Shown in pieces: positions 24,151-31,976 of a stretch of 64,000 nucleotides of DNA. The notes under the pieces were generated by a model. It saw only the letters and a list, made by a program, of their open reading frames with translations, searched no databases and was not told the origin of the DNA. Both the position numbers and the translations under genes were made by a program. The stretch comes from CALGFH01 sp036003705. Its GTDB lineage: Bacteria; Actinomycetota; CALGFH01. The stretch spans positions 1 to 64,000 of the forward strand of contig DASYSE010000126.1 of assembly GCA_036003705.1 (NCBI GenBank), in the 5' to 3' direction. Each line of letters starts with the position of its first letter. Position 1 is the stretch's first letter.

Positions 24151-24498
24151 GTGGACGGCGACCGGCGCGAGCCCGACTACCGCTTCTCCCTGGCCAACGA
24201 GCGGACCCTGCTGGCCTGGGTGCGGACCGCCCTCGCCCTGGACGCGGCCGGTCTCGGGGTGATCCGGTTCGCGCCGACGCTGGGTGGCCCTGGCGGCCGC
24301 GAGGCGGTCGGCGCCATCCTGATCCTGCTCGGCGCCATCACCGCCTGGAGCGGTTACCAGCGGTTCCTCTCCGCCGACCGGGCCATCCGCGCCGGCACCC
24401 CCCTGTCGGCCCACGCCGCCCCCCGGATCCTCGCCGCCGCCATGGCCGTGCTGTCGCTGGGCATCCTCGCGATGCTGCTGGTCGACCGGCTCGACTGA
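24151..24498 (+). CDS. DUF202 membrane protein
   Basis: This is a 115-residue membrane protein of the DUF202/YidH family. The N-terminal SLANERTLLAWVRTALALD is the family hallmark, followed by three hydrophobic segments (GVIRFAP, AVGAILILLGAITAWSGY and ILAAAMAVLSLGILAMLLV). The same domain forms the membrane part of the eukaryotic VTC polyphosphate polymerase, which also has a CYTH-like catalytic domain. Finding it 48 bases after a CYTH-CHAD gene is suggestive of a link with polyphosphate. GTG start. The convergent phoR ends three bases away. Confidence 0.85.
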   Translation: MDGDRREPDYRFSLANERTLLAWVRTALALDAAGLGVIRFAPTLGGPGGREAVGAILILLGAITAWSGYQRFLSADRAIRAGTPLSAHAAPRILAAAMAVLSLGILAMLLVDRLD

Positions 24499-24501
24499 CG
24501 G

Positions 24502-25779
24502 TCAGGCCACCGGCCCCGGGGGGCCCGCGACCGGCAGGGTGACCGTGAAGGTGCTGCCGCGGCTGAGCTCGCTGTCGACCCGGACCGTGCCGCCGTGGGC
24601 CTCGGCGACGTGGCGGACGATGGCGAGGCCGAGGCCGGTCCCTCCGGTCTGGCGGGCCCTTGCCTTGTCGACCCGGTAGAAGCGCTCGAAGATGCGTGGC
24701 AGCTCGGCGGCCGGGATGCCCTCGCCGGTGTCGGCCACCTGGAGCGCGGCCCGGCTCTCGGTGGCGTCCAGGCGGACGCAGACGGTCCCCTTGGCGGGGG
24801 TGTAGCGCAGCGCGTTGTCGATCAGGTTGGACAGCAGCAGCCCGAGCTGGGCCCGGTCGCCACGCACGGCGACGCTGGGCCGCAGCTCGGTGCTGAGCCT
24901 GACGCGCCGCTCCTCGGCCCGGTCGGCGTAGCCGCCGACCACCTCCTTGACCAGCCCGACCAGGTCGACCGGCTCGACGTCGAGGGTTCCCCGCTCGACC
25001 CGCGAGAGGTCGAGCAGGTCCCTGGCCAGGACGTCGAGGCGCTCGGCCTCCCAGCCGATCCGGACCGCGAAGCGGCGGCCGGCCTCCGGGTCCTCGGGCA
25101 GGGCGGTCAGCAGGGTCTCGGCAAGGGCCCGCACGGCCGCCACCGGCGTCTTCAGCTCGTGGGAGGCGTTGGCCACGAAGTCGCGGCGCAGCACCTCGAG
25201 CCGGCGGCGCTGGGTGATGTCGGCCATGGTGACCACGATCCGCCCGGTCGGGCCCCGGTCGGCCAAGGGGAAGGCGCGAAGGGCCAGGGTGCGGGGCTCC
25301 GGGAACACCATGGTCAGGTTGCCGACCACCGGTGCCCCCGCCTCGGCCGCTCTCTCGGCCAGCTCGCTGACCTGGGGGACGCCGAGCACCCGCTGGACCG
25401 GCAGCCCCGGACGCAGGTCGTCGGGAAGCCCGAACCAGGACCGGGCGGCCGGGTTGGCGACCAGCAGCCGGCCGGCGCCGTCCAGCAGCAGCACGCCGTC
25501 GTCGAGGGCATCGAGGATCTGACCGGCCCGATCGCGTTCCTCGGTCAGCCCGTCGAGCCGCTCGCGCAGGCGGGTGGTGATGGCGCTCAGCTCGTTGGTC
25601 AGCCCCTGCACGTCGTCCGGCTCGGTCCAGCGCCAGCTGGGAAGGGTGCTGTCGGCCAGGCGGTGGACGGTCCGGCGCAGGGCGGCGACCGGCCGTCCCA
25701 CCGCTCTGGCGGTGAGGAAGGCCAGCACCGCCGCCGCCACCAGACCGACCCCGATCGCGATCAGGGTGGGCGTTGGCAC
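24502..25779 (-). CDS. phoR: Sensor histidine kinase of the phosphate system (PhoR/SenX3-like)
   Basis: This 425-residue membrane kinase has one N-terminal hydrophobic segment (LIAIGVGLVAAAVLAFLTAR), a HAMP-like linker, a PAS domain (about 85-185, ILDALDDGVLLLDGAGRLLV), the phosphoacceptor helix with FVANASHELKTPVAAVRALA, and the ATP-binding boxes NLIDNALRYTP, DTGEGIPAAE and GGTGLGLAIVRHV. There is no extracellular sensor, as in PhoR/SenX3, which sense phosphate through PhoU and Pst. It follows phoU by 15 bases, so kinase and its negative regulator form one operon, while the response regulator is divergent. Confidence 0.85.
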   Translation of the reverse strand: MPTPTLIAIGVGLVAAAVLAFLTARAVGRPVAALRRTVHRLADSTLPSWRWTEPDDVQGLTNELSAITTRLRERLDGLTEERDRAGQILDALDDGVLLLDGAGRLLVANPAARSWFGLPDDLRPGLPVQRVLGVPQVSELAERAAEAGAPVVGNLTMVFPEPRTLALRAFPLADRGPTGRIVVTMADITQRRRLEVLRRDFVANASHELKTPVAAVRALAETLLTALPEDPEAGRRFAVRIGWEAERLDVLARDLLDLSRVERGTLDVEPVDLVGLVKEVVGGYADRAEERRVRLSTELRPSVAVRGDRAQLGLLLSNLIDNALRYTPAKGTVCVRLDATESRAALQVADTGEGIPAAELPRIFERFYRVDKARARQTGGTGLGLAIVRHVAEAHGGTVRVDSELSRGSTFTVTLPVAGPPGPVA

Positions 25780-25794
25780 GGTCGTCGATCGCTC

Positions 25795-26478
25795 CTAGAC
25801 GTCCTCGACGCCGGCCCGGATCGCCTTGGAGGGCACGAGCTCCTTGACCTCGCCGGTGACGATGAACACCACCTGCTCGCCGATGTCCACCGAGTGGTCG
25901 CCGAGCCGTTCGAGGTAGCGGGCGACCAGGATCATGCGGCTGGCCCACTCCAGCGCCCGGTCGTCGGTGGCCCGGTCGATCTGCCGGAAGATCTCGCTGT
26001 TCAGGCGGTCCAGCGGCTGGTCGAGGATGGGCAGGCGCTCGGCCAGCTCCAGGTCGCGCCTGGCGAAGCAGGTCATGGCCGCGGCCACCATCCGCTGGGC
26101 GTGGGAGCCCATCTCGGTCAGGGTGGACTGGATCTCGGGGACCGGCGGGTAGTCCTTGGTGATGCGGACGAACTTGGCCATGTTCACGCACAGGTCGCCC
26201 ATCCGCTCGATGTGCGAGTTGATGTGGAGCACGCCGGCCACCAGCCGGAGGTCCTTGGCCACCGGGGCCTGCAGGGCCAGGGTCCGCAGGATCTCCTGCT
26301 CGACCTCGACGTAGACTCGGTCGATCTGGTCGTCGCGCACGATGACCTCGTCGGCCAGGGTGGTGTCGAACGAGGCCAGCGCCTCGAGGGTCCGCTCGAG
26401 CTGGCTCTGGACCAGCTGGCCCATCTGCAGCAGCTTCGCCTCGAGTCCCTCGAGGCGTTGTTCGAACGTGGTGCGCAC
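25795..26478 (-). CDS. phoU: Phosphate signalling protein PhoU
   Basis: This 227-residue protein has two PhoU three-helix repeats. It begins VRTTFEQRLEGLEAKLLQMG and has the metal-binding helices HINSHIERMGDLCVNMAKF and VARYLERLGDHSVDIGEQV with the E-R-x-G-D signature in each repeat. PhoU links PstSCAB to the PhoR kinase and keeps the regulon off in high phosphate. The GTG at 26478 follows GGGGGG. It is transcribed with phoR and divergently from phoP; the gap contains a PHO-box-like sequence. Confidence 0.95.
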   Translation of the reverse strand: MRTTFEQRLEGLEAKLLQMGQLVQSQLERTLEALASFDTTLADEVIVRDDQIDRVYVEVEQEILRTLALQAPVAKDLRLVAGVLHINSHIERMGDLCVNMAKFVRITKDYPPVPEIQSTLTEMGSHAQRMVAAAMTCFARRDLELAERLPILDQPLDRLNSEIFRQIDRATDDRALEWASRMILVARYLERLGDHSVDIGEQVVFIVTGEVKELVPSKAIRAGVEDV

Positions 26479-26569
26479 TCGGAACCCCCCTGGGCACCGT
26501 GCCGGGCTCGGGTTATTCGTCAGGTCATCGTACGCGCAGGTCGAACACCGCGAGGTCCGGCAGGTGGCC

Positions 26570-26591
26570 GGAAGGGAAACGGACGGTGAAG
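26570..26591 (-). promoter_or_regulatory. PHO-box-like direct repeat in the phoU-phoP gap
   Basis: On the minus strand CTTCACCGTCC (26591-26581) is followed directly by GTTTCCCTTCC (26580-26570), two 11-bp units. The first fits the TTCA core of actinobacterial PHO boxes, the second only partly. It could allow PhoP to control phoU-phoR or phoP. Confidence 0.4.
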
Positions 26592-26641
26592 GTTTCCCAT
26601 CGCTCGTTGCCCGGACGCGCTGTGCGTGGAATTTTGGTGCC

Positions 26642-27331
26642 ATGCCGAAGGTGATGGTCGTCGACGACGAGGAGTCGCTGCTCGAGGCGATCCGCTACGC
26701 GCTGTCGCGCGAGGGCATCGAGGTGGTGACCGCGCGGGACGGCGGCGACGCCATCCGCGACTTCGAGGCCGAGCGGCCCGACCTGGTGGTGCTCGACCTG
26801 ATGCTCCCGACCCTCAACGGCTGGGACGTGTGCCGCCGCATCCGCGCCAGCAGCCAGGTGCCGATCCTGATGCTCACCGCCCGCGACGCCGAGGTCGACC
26901 GGGTGGTCGGGCTGGAGATGGGGGCCGACGACTACGTCACCAAGCCGTTCTCCCTGCGTGAGCTGGTGGCCAGGGTCCGCGCCCTGCTCCGGCGGGCCGG
27001 CACCGCCCAGGGCGGGCTGCGCCCGGAGGCGCCGGTGCTGGAGGCGGCCGGCATCCGCCTGGACCAGGAGCGGCACGAGGTCAGCGTCCGCGGGACGCAG
27101 GTGAGCCTGCCCCTGAAGGAGTTCGAGCTGCTCGAGATCCTGATGGAGAACCGCAACCGGGTCCTGACCCGCCAGACGCTGATCGACCGGGTCTGGGGCT
27201 ACGACTACGTCGGCGACACCAAGACCCTCGACGTGCACGTGAAGCGGTTGCGGGCCCGGGTCGAGCAGGACCGCCACGAGCCCAAGCTGATCGTGACCGT
27301 CCGCGGCGTGGGCTACCGGTTCGACGGCTAG
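26642..27331 (+). CDS. phoP: Phosphate response regulator (PhoP/RegX3-like)
   Basis: This 229-residue OmpR-family regulator has a receiver (about 1-120; acidic pair VVDDEESLL, phosphoacceptor in LVVLDLMLPTLNGWD, switch LMLTARD, Lys in VTKPFSLREL) and a winged-helix domain (about 135-228) ending KRLRARVEQDRHEPKLIVTV. The recognition region RVWGYDYVGDTKTLDVHVKR is typical of PhoP/RegX3. Its kinase is encoded on the opposite strand next door. It binds PHO boxes such as those at 27340-27395 in front of pstS. The ATG at 26642 begins PKVMVVDDEE. Confidence 0.9.
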   Translation: MPKVMVVDDEESLLEAIRYALSREGIEVVTARDGGDAIRDFEAERPDLVVLDLMLPTLNGWDVCRRIRASSQVPILMLTARDAEVDRVVGLEMGADDYVTKPFSLRELVARVRALLRRAGTAQGGLRPEAPVLEAAGIRLDQERHEVSVRGTQVSLPLKEFELLEILMENRNRVLTRQTLIDRVWGYDYVGDTKTLDVHVKRLRARVEQDRHEPKLIVTVRGVGYRFDG

Positions 27332-27339
27332 CGCTGGTT

Positions 27340-27395
27340 GTTCACTTTCGGCTGCATGCAAGCTTCCCATCCCGTTCATCTTCCGTTCATGTTCC
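27340..27395 (+). promoter_or_regulatory. PHO boxes upstream of pstS
   Basis: Two adjacent 11-bp units, GTTCATCTTCC (27374-27384) and GTTCATGTTCC (27385-27395), match the direct-repeat PHO box bound by actinobacterial PhoP. A third, GTTCACTTTCG, lies at 27340-27350. pstS begins at 27467. Confidence 0.75.
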
Positions 27396-27466
27396 GTCGC
27401 CTGCTGCGTCAGCGACCGCCCGTACCGTCGCCCCGGATCGACACGTTCTCTAGGAGGCATGCAGGT

Positions 27467-28432
27467 ATGACGCGACGGATGCGACGCTGCGGTGGGCTGC
27501 TCGGCCTGACCCTGGCGCTCGCCCTGGTCGCCGCCGCATGCGGCGGCGACGACGACAGTGGGACCACCGGCGGCGGTGGGACCCAGCTCTCGGGCACGAT
27601 CAACATCGACGGCTCGAGCACGGTCGCGCCGCTGAGCGAGGCCGCTGCCGAGCTGTTCCAGGAGCAGAACTCGGGCGTCAGGGTGACGGTGGGCACCTCC
27701 GGTACGGGCGGTGGCTTCGAGAAGTTCTGCGCCGGCGAAACCGACATCTCCGATGCGTCCCGCGCGATCGAGGACGACGAGAAGCAGGCCTGCCAGAGCA
27801 AGGGGATCAAGTACGAGGAGGTCCAGGTCGCCAACGACGGGCTCTCGGTGGTGGTGAACCCACAGAACAACTGGGCCAAGTGCCTGACCGTGGCGCAGCT
27901 CAAGAAGATCTGGGACAAGGGCAGCAAGGTCAACAACTGGAACCAGGTCGACCCGAGCTTCCCCAACGAGCCGCTGAAGCTGTTCGGTGCCGGCACCGAC
28001 TCGGGGACCTTCGACTACTTCACCAAGGCGATCAACGGTGAGGAGGGCCGCAGCCGGTCCGACTATTCGGCGACCGAGGACGACAACGTCACCGTGACCG
28101 GTGTCAGCGGCACCAAGGGCGGCCTTGGCTACTTCGGCCTGTCCTACCTGCAGGAGAACGAGGGCAAGATCCAGGGCGTCCAGGTCGACGGCGGCGGCGG
28201 CTGTGTCGCCCCGACGGTCGACACGGTCCAGGATGGCAGCTACACGCCGCTGTCGCGGCCGCTGTTCATCTACCCCAGCGACAAGGCGTTGGAGCGCCCC
28301 GAGGTCAAGGCCTTCCTCGAGTACTACGTGAACAACTACCAGAAGATCGCCGAGGATGCCCTGTTCGTCCCCCTGACCGATGAGCAGGCGGTCGAGGCCA
28401 AGGGGAAGATCGCCCAGCTCGCAGCCAGCTAG
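27467..28432 (+). CDS. pstS: Phosphate-binding lipoprotein PstS
   Basis: This 321-residue protein is the extracellular phosphate receptor of the Pst transporter. It has a lipoprotein signal peptide (LTLALALVAAACGGDDD, lipobox ending in Cys) and the two ligand loops INIDGSSTVAPLSEAAAELF and GAGTDSGTFDYFTKAI, with Thr/Ser/Asp residues that bind phosphate. ATEDDNVTVTGVSG and GLGYFGLSYLQEN are also conserved. The ATG at 27467 follows AGGAGG. It heads pstSCAB and lies directly behind PHO boxes, so it should be induced at low phosphate. Confidence 0.95.
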   Translation: MTRRMRRCGGLLGLTLALALVAAACGGDDDSGTTGGGGTQLSGTINIDGSSTVAPLSEAAAELFQEQNSGVRVTVGTSGTGGGFEKFCAGETDISDASRAIEDDEKQACQSKGIKYEEVQVANDGLSVVVNPQNNWAKCLTVAQLKKIWDKGSKVNNWNQVDPSFPNEPLKLFGAGTDSGTFDYFTKAINGEEGRSRSDYSATEDDNVTVTGVSGTKGGLGYFGLSYLQENEGKIQGVQVDGGGGCVAPTVDTVQDGSYTPLSRPLFIYPSDKALERPEVKAFLEYYVNNYQKIAEDALFVPLTDEQAVEAKGKIAQLAAS

Positions 28433-28459
28433 GTCGACCCGGGCGAAGAGGACTCGACG

Positions 28460-29410
28460 TTGCAAGCCGCACCGTCCCGCGCGATCCCCAGGGAGCCGGT
28501 CCCGCCCCTGGGGGTCGCTCGCCCGCGCTGGGGCGAGCGGGTGATCGTCGGCTTGCTGTTCCTGTGCGGGCTGCTGTCGGTCGCGACGACGCTGGCGATC
28601 GTTCTGTCGTTGCTCCAGCCGGTGCTCGACTTCTTTTCCGAGGTCAGCCTCGGTGAGTTCTTCGGTGGGCGGGACTGGGCGCCGCTGTTCAACCCGCCGT
28701 CGTTTGGGGTGCAGCCGCTGCTGCTGGCCACCTTCACCACGACGATCTGGGCGCTGCTGATCTGCATCCCGTTCGGGCTGGGGTCGGCCATCTACCTCAG
28801 CGAGTACGCCAGCCCCCGGGTGCGCAAGGTGCTGAAACCGATCCTCGAGATCCTGGCCGGCATCCCAACCGTCGTCTATGGCTTCTTTGCCTTGACGTTG
28901 GTGTCGCCGCTGTTGCAGGACGTCTGGTTCTTCAGCGACAAGAAACCCGACCTGTTCAACGCCCTGGGTCCCGGCCTGGTCATGGGGATCATGATCCTGC
29001 CGACGGTGGCGTCGCTGTCGGAGGATGCGATGTCGGCGGTCCCCCAGGGGCTGCGCGCCGGCGCCTACGCCCTTGGCAGCACCAAGCTGCAGGTGAGCAC
29101 GCGGGTGGTCGTTCCCGCGGCGATCTCGGGCATCGTCGCCTCGTTCGTGCTGGCCATCTCCCGGGCCGTGGGCGAGACGATGATCATGCTGATTGCGGCC
29201 GGCAACAACCCCAACTTCACCCTGGACCCCAGAGAGGGCGTCCAGACCATGACCGCCTTCATCGGCGCGACCGGCATCGGTGACGTGCCCCAGGGGACGA
29301 CCGGCTACCTGACCATCTTCGCGGTCGGGGCCACCCTGTTCGTGATCACGCTGGTGATCAATCTGATCGCGATCCGCCTGGTGCGCCGGTTCCGGGAGGT
29401 GTACGAGTGA
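28460..29410 (+). CDS. pstC: Phosphate ABC transporter permease PstC
   Basis: This 316-residue inner-membrane permease has six hydrophobic helices and the binding-protein-dependent transport loop, here LPTVASLSEDAMSAVPQGLR followed by AGAYALGSTKLQV and a late SRAVGETMIMLIAAG (EAA region and conserved Arg/Glu of PstC). The N terminus is 28 residues longer than in E. coli. TTG is the start at 28460, with GAAGAGGA upstream. It precedes pstA with a four-base overlap. Confidence 0.95.
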   Translation: MQAAPSRAIPREPVPPLGVARPRWGERVIVGLLFLCGLLSVATTLAIVLSLLQPVLDFFSEVSLGEFFGGRDWAPLFNPPSFGVQPLLLATFTTTIWALLICIPFGLGSAIYLSEYASPRVRKVLKPILEILAGIPTVVYGFFALTLVSPLLQDVWFFSDKKPDLFNALGPGLVMGIMILPTVASLSEDAMSAVPQGLRAGAYALGSTKLQVSTRVVVPAAISGIVASFVLAISRAVGETMIMLIAAGNNPNFTLDPREGVQTMTAFIGATGIGDVPQGTTGYLTIFAVGATLFVITLVINLIAIRLVRRFREVYE

Positions 29411-30312
29411 GCAGCGCCTCGTCGCGCTACGCCATCACCAAGGAGCACCGCGGAGCGGAGCGGGCCGGCGACCGCCGCAAGGCTCGAGTGTTCCAGGGGC
29501 TGATGTTGTTCAGCCTGGCGGTCGGCATCGTCACCTTGGTGGTGCTGCTCATCCAGGTGGTCGTGGAGGGCTGGCCGCGGCTGAACATGGATCTGCTCAC
29601 CAATTTCCCGTCGCGGCGGCCGGCGAGATCCGGCGCCCAGTCGGCCATCTTCGGAACCATCTGGCTCATGGGGATCGTGATGGCGACCGCCGTCCCCCTC
29701 GGCTTTGGCGCCGCCATCTACCTGGAGGAGTACGCCGATCCCAAACGCTGGTACAACCGCCTGATCGAGCTGAACATCCAGAACCTGGCCGCGGTCCCAT
29801 CGATCGTCTACGGCATCCTCGGCCTGGCCTTCCTGGCCCGCGGGCCCTTTGGGCTTGGCCGGACGCTGCTGGCGGGCGGGTTGACCCTTACCCTGCTGGT
29901 GCTGCCCATCGTCATCATCTCCGGCCGCGAAGCCATCCGCGCGGTGCCCAACTCCATCCGCCAGGCATCGCTGGCGTTGGGCGCGACCAGGTGGCAGACC
30001 GTCCGCCGCCAGGTCCTCCCGGCCGCCATCCCGGGGATGGCCACCGGCACGATCCTTGGGCTTTCCCGCGCCATCGGGGAGACCGCCCCGCTGATCCTCC
30101 TCGGCGCGCTGACCTTCGTCACCTTCAACCCCGACGGGCTGACCAGCCAGTTCACCGCCCTCCCAGTCCAGATCTTCAACTGGATCTCGCGGCCTCAAGA
30201 GGAGTTCAAGGTGCTGGCCGCGGCGGCGATCGTGGTCCTGCTGGTGGTCCTGCTGGCCATGAACGCGACCGCGATCTGGCTACGCAACCGGTTCTACCAG
30301 CGCCGATGGTGA
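29407..30312 (+). CDS. pstA: Phosphate ABC transporter permease PstA
   Basis: This 301-residue permease pairs with PstC. It has six transmembrane helices, with the loop ISGREAIRAVPNSIRQASLA then LGATRWQTVRRQVLP, and the late SRAIGETAPLILLGALTFV typical for PstA. The GTG at 29407 overlaps the pstC stop by four bases (GTGA). The C terminus ends in basic residues (RNRFYQRRW) in the cytoplasm. It is followed by pstB after a 91-base gap. Confidence 0.95.
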   Translation: MSSASSRYAITKEHRGAERAGDRRKARVFQGLMLFSLAVGIVTLVVLLIQVVVEGWPRLNMDLLTNFPSRRPARSGAQSAIFGTIWLMGIVMATAVPLGFGAAIYLEEYADPKRWYNRLIELNIQNLAAVPSIVYGILGLAFLARGPFGLGRTLLAGGLTLTLLVLPIVIISGREAIRAVPNSIRQASLALGATRWQTVRRQVLPAAIPGMATGTILGLSRAIGETAPLILLGALTFVTFNPDGLTSQFTALPVQIFNWISRPQEEFKVLAAAAIVVLLVVLLAMNATAIWLRNRFYQRRW

Positions 30313-30403
30313 CCGCTGGTGGCCAGCGCCCGCTCGGCGCGCGCAATGTTGGCACACGACGACAGATCTGGGCGATGACCGGATGGCGCAAGGACGGACC
30401 GAA

Positions 30404-31279
30404 ATGACCCAGGAAGACCGAGAGGATCCATCGGCCACCACCGACGGCCCACGCATCGGGACCGAGGTCAAGCCGCGCGAGCGGACGGATACACCCACCG
30501 AGACGGTGTTCCGGCTCGACGACGTCCACGTCTACTACGGCGGCTTCCTGGCCCTGCGCGGGGTGAACCTGGATATCAACGAGAAGGAGATCACGGCGTT
30601 CATCGGCCCGTCCGGGTGCGGCAAGAGCACGCTCATCCGCTGCCTGAACCGCATGAACGACCTGATCCCCGAGGCCAGGGTCGAGGGCAAGATCGAGTAC
30701 CACGACCAGGATCTGTACGGCGACGAGGTCGACCCGGTCGAGGTACGCCGGCGCATCGGCATGGTGTTCCAGAAGCCCAACCCGTTCCCCAAGTCGATCT
30801 ACGAGAACATCGCCTTCGGGCCCAAGGTCATCGGCATGAAGCCGGCCAGCATGGATCAGCTGGTGGAGGAATCCTTGCGTAGAGCGGCCCTGTGGGACGA
30901 GGTCAAGGACAAGCTCAAGCAGAACGCGCTCTCCCTGTCGGGCGGCCAGCAGCAGCGGCTCTGCATCGCCAGGGCGATTGCCGTCTCGCCCGACGTGATC
31001 CTGATGGACGAGCCGGCCTCGGCCCTCGACCCGGTCTCCACCGGGCGGATCGAGGACCTGATGGAGCAGCTCAAGCAGGACTACACGATCGTGATCGTCA
31101 CCCACAACATGCAGCAGGCGGCCCGCATCTCCGACCGCACGGCGTTCTTCAACGCCGAGCCGGCCGAGGGAACCGGGGACCGCACCGGCGTGCTGGTCGA
31201 GTACGACCGCACCGACGCGATCTTCACCCACCCGGCCGACAAGCGCACCGAGGACTACATCACCGGCCGCTTCGGGTAG
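30404..31279 (+). CDS. pstB: Phosphate ABC transporter ATPase PstB
   Basis: This 291-residue ATPase powers PstCA. Walker A is GPSGCGKSTLIRCLNRMND, the typical PstB form, the Q-loop is in IGMVFQKPNPFPKSIYENIA, the signature is LSGGQQQRLCIARA, and Walker B is VILMDEPASALDP. The C-terminal ADKRTEDYITGRFG is the usual PstB ending. The first 35 residues are a charged extension. The ATG at 30404 has AAGGA nine bases upstream; an in-frame ATG at 30383 is an alternative. Confidence 0.95.
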   Translation: MTQEDREDPSATTDGPRIGTEVKPRERTDTPTETVFRLDDVHVYYGGFLALRGVNLDINEKEITAFIGPSGCGKSTLIRCLNRMNDLIPEARVEGKIEYHDQDLYGDEVDPVEVRRRIGMVFQKPNPFPKSIYENIAFGPKVIGMKPASMDQLVEESLRRAALWDEVKDKLKQNALSLSGGQQQRLCIARAIAVSPDVILMDEPASALDPVSTGRIEDLMEQLKQDYTIVIVTHNMQQAARISDRTAFFNAEPAEGTGDRTGVLVEYDRTDAIFTHPADKRTEDYITGRFG

Positions 31280-31346
31280 GTCGGCTGGCTCTCGGCCCTG
31301 CCGCGCTGGTACGGTTCGCGTGCTTCCCACGTCGACGGGAGGACGC

Positions 31347-31976
31347 TTGAAGCTGCGGATCTTTCCTCGCGAGGAGTCCTATTTCGACCTGTTCGACGAG
31401 GTCGCGGCCAACCTCGCCGAGGCGGCCAGGAACCTGCTGGACTTGGTCGAGGATTTCGTCGACCCGGAGATGAAGGCCAAGCGCCTGGTCGAGGCCGAGC
31501 ACGAGGGCGACCGGCTCACCCACGCCATCTACTCCCGGCTCAACTCGACCTTCATCACCCCCTTCGACCGCGAGGACATCCACTCCCTCGCCGGGCACCT
31601 GGACGACGTGCTCGACTCCATCGAGGCGGCGGCCGACATGCTGGTGCTCCACAAGGTGACCGAGCCGCTGGACGCGGTGGTCGAGCAGGCCCGGCTGATC
31701 GACCGGGCGGCCAGGGCGACCGCCGACGGCCTGCGCAGCCTGCGCGGGCTCAAGCAGGAGCCGCTGCGGTCCTACCTGATCAACATCAACGAGCTGGAGA
31801 ACGACGGCGACCGGCTGTACCGCCGGGCAAGGGCCGACCTCTACAACTTCAACGCCGAGCACCCGGCCCGCTACGTGCTCATCTGGAAGGACATCGTCGA
31901 GCAGCTCGAGGAGGCGCTCGACGGCTTCGAGCACGTCGCCAACACCGTGGAGACCGTCATCATCAAGCATGCCTGA
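31347..31976 (+). CDS. DUF47 (PhoU-like) accessory protein of PiT transporter
   Basis: This 209-residue protein is a PhoU-like helical bundle of the DUF47 family. It starts MKLRIFPREESYFDLFDEVA, with EAEHEGDRLTHAIYSRL and the later ELENDGDRLYRRARADL, where the E-x-D-GD-x-L marks metal binding. The typical ITPFDREDIHSLAGHLDDVL is present. DUF47 proteins are nearly always next to PiT phosphate permeases and modulate them. The TTG at 31347 has GGGAGGACG upstream. It overlaps pit by eight bases, so the two are translationally coupled. Confidence 0.9.
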   Translation: MKLRIFPREESYFDLFDEVAANLAEAARNLLDLVEDFVDPEMKAKRLVEAEHEGDRLTHAIYSRLNSTFITPFDREDIHSLAGHLDDVLDSIEAAADMLVLHKVTEPLDAVVEQARLIDRAARATADGLRSLRGLKQEPLRSYLININELENDGDRLYRRARADLYNFNAEHPARYVLIWKDIVEQLEEALDGFEHVANTVETVIIKHA

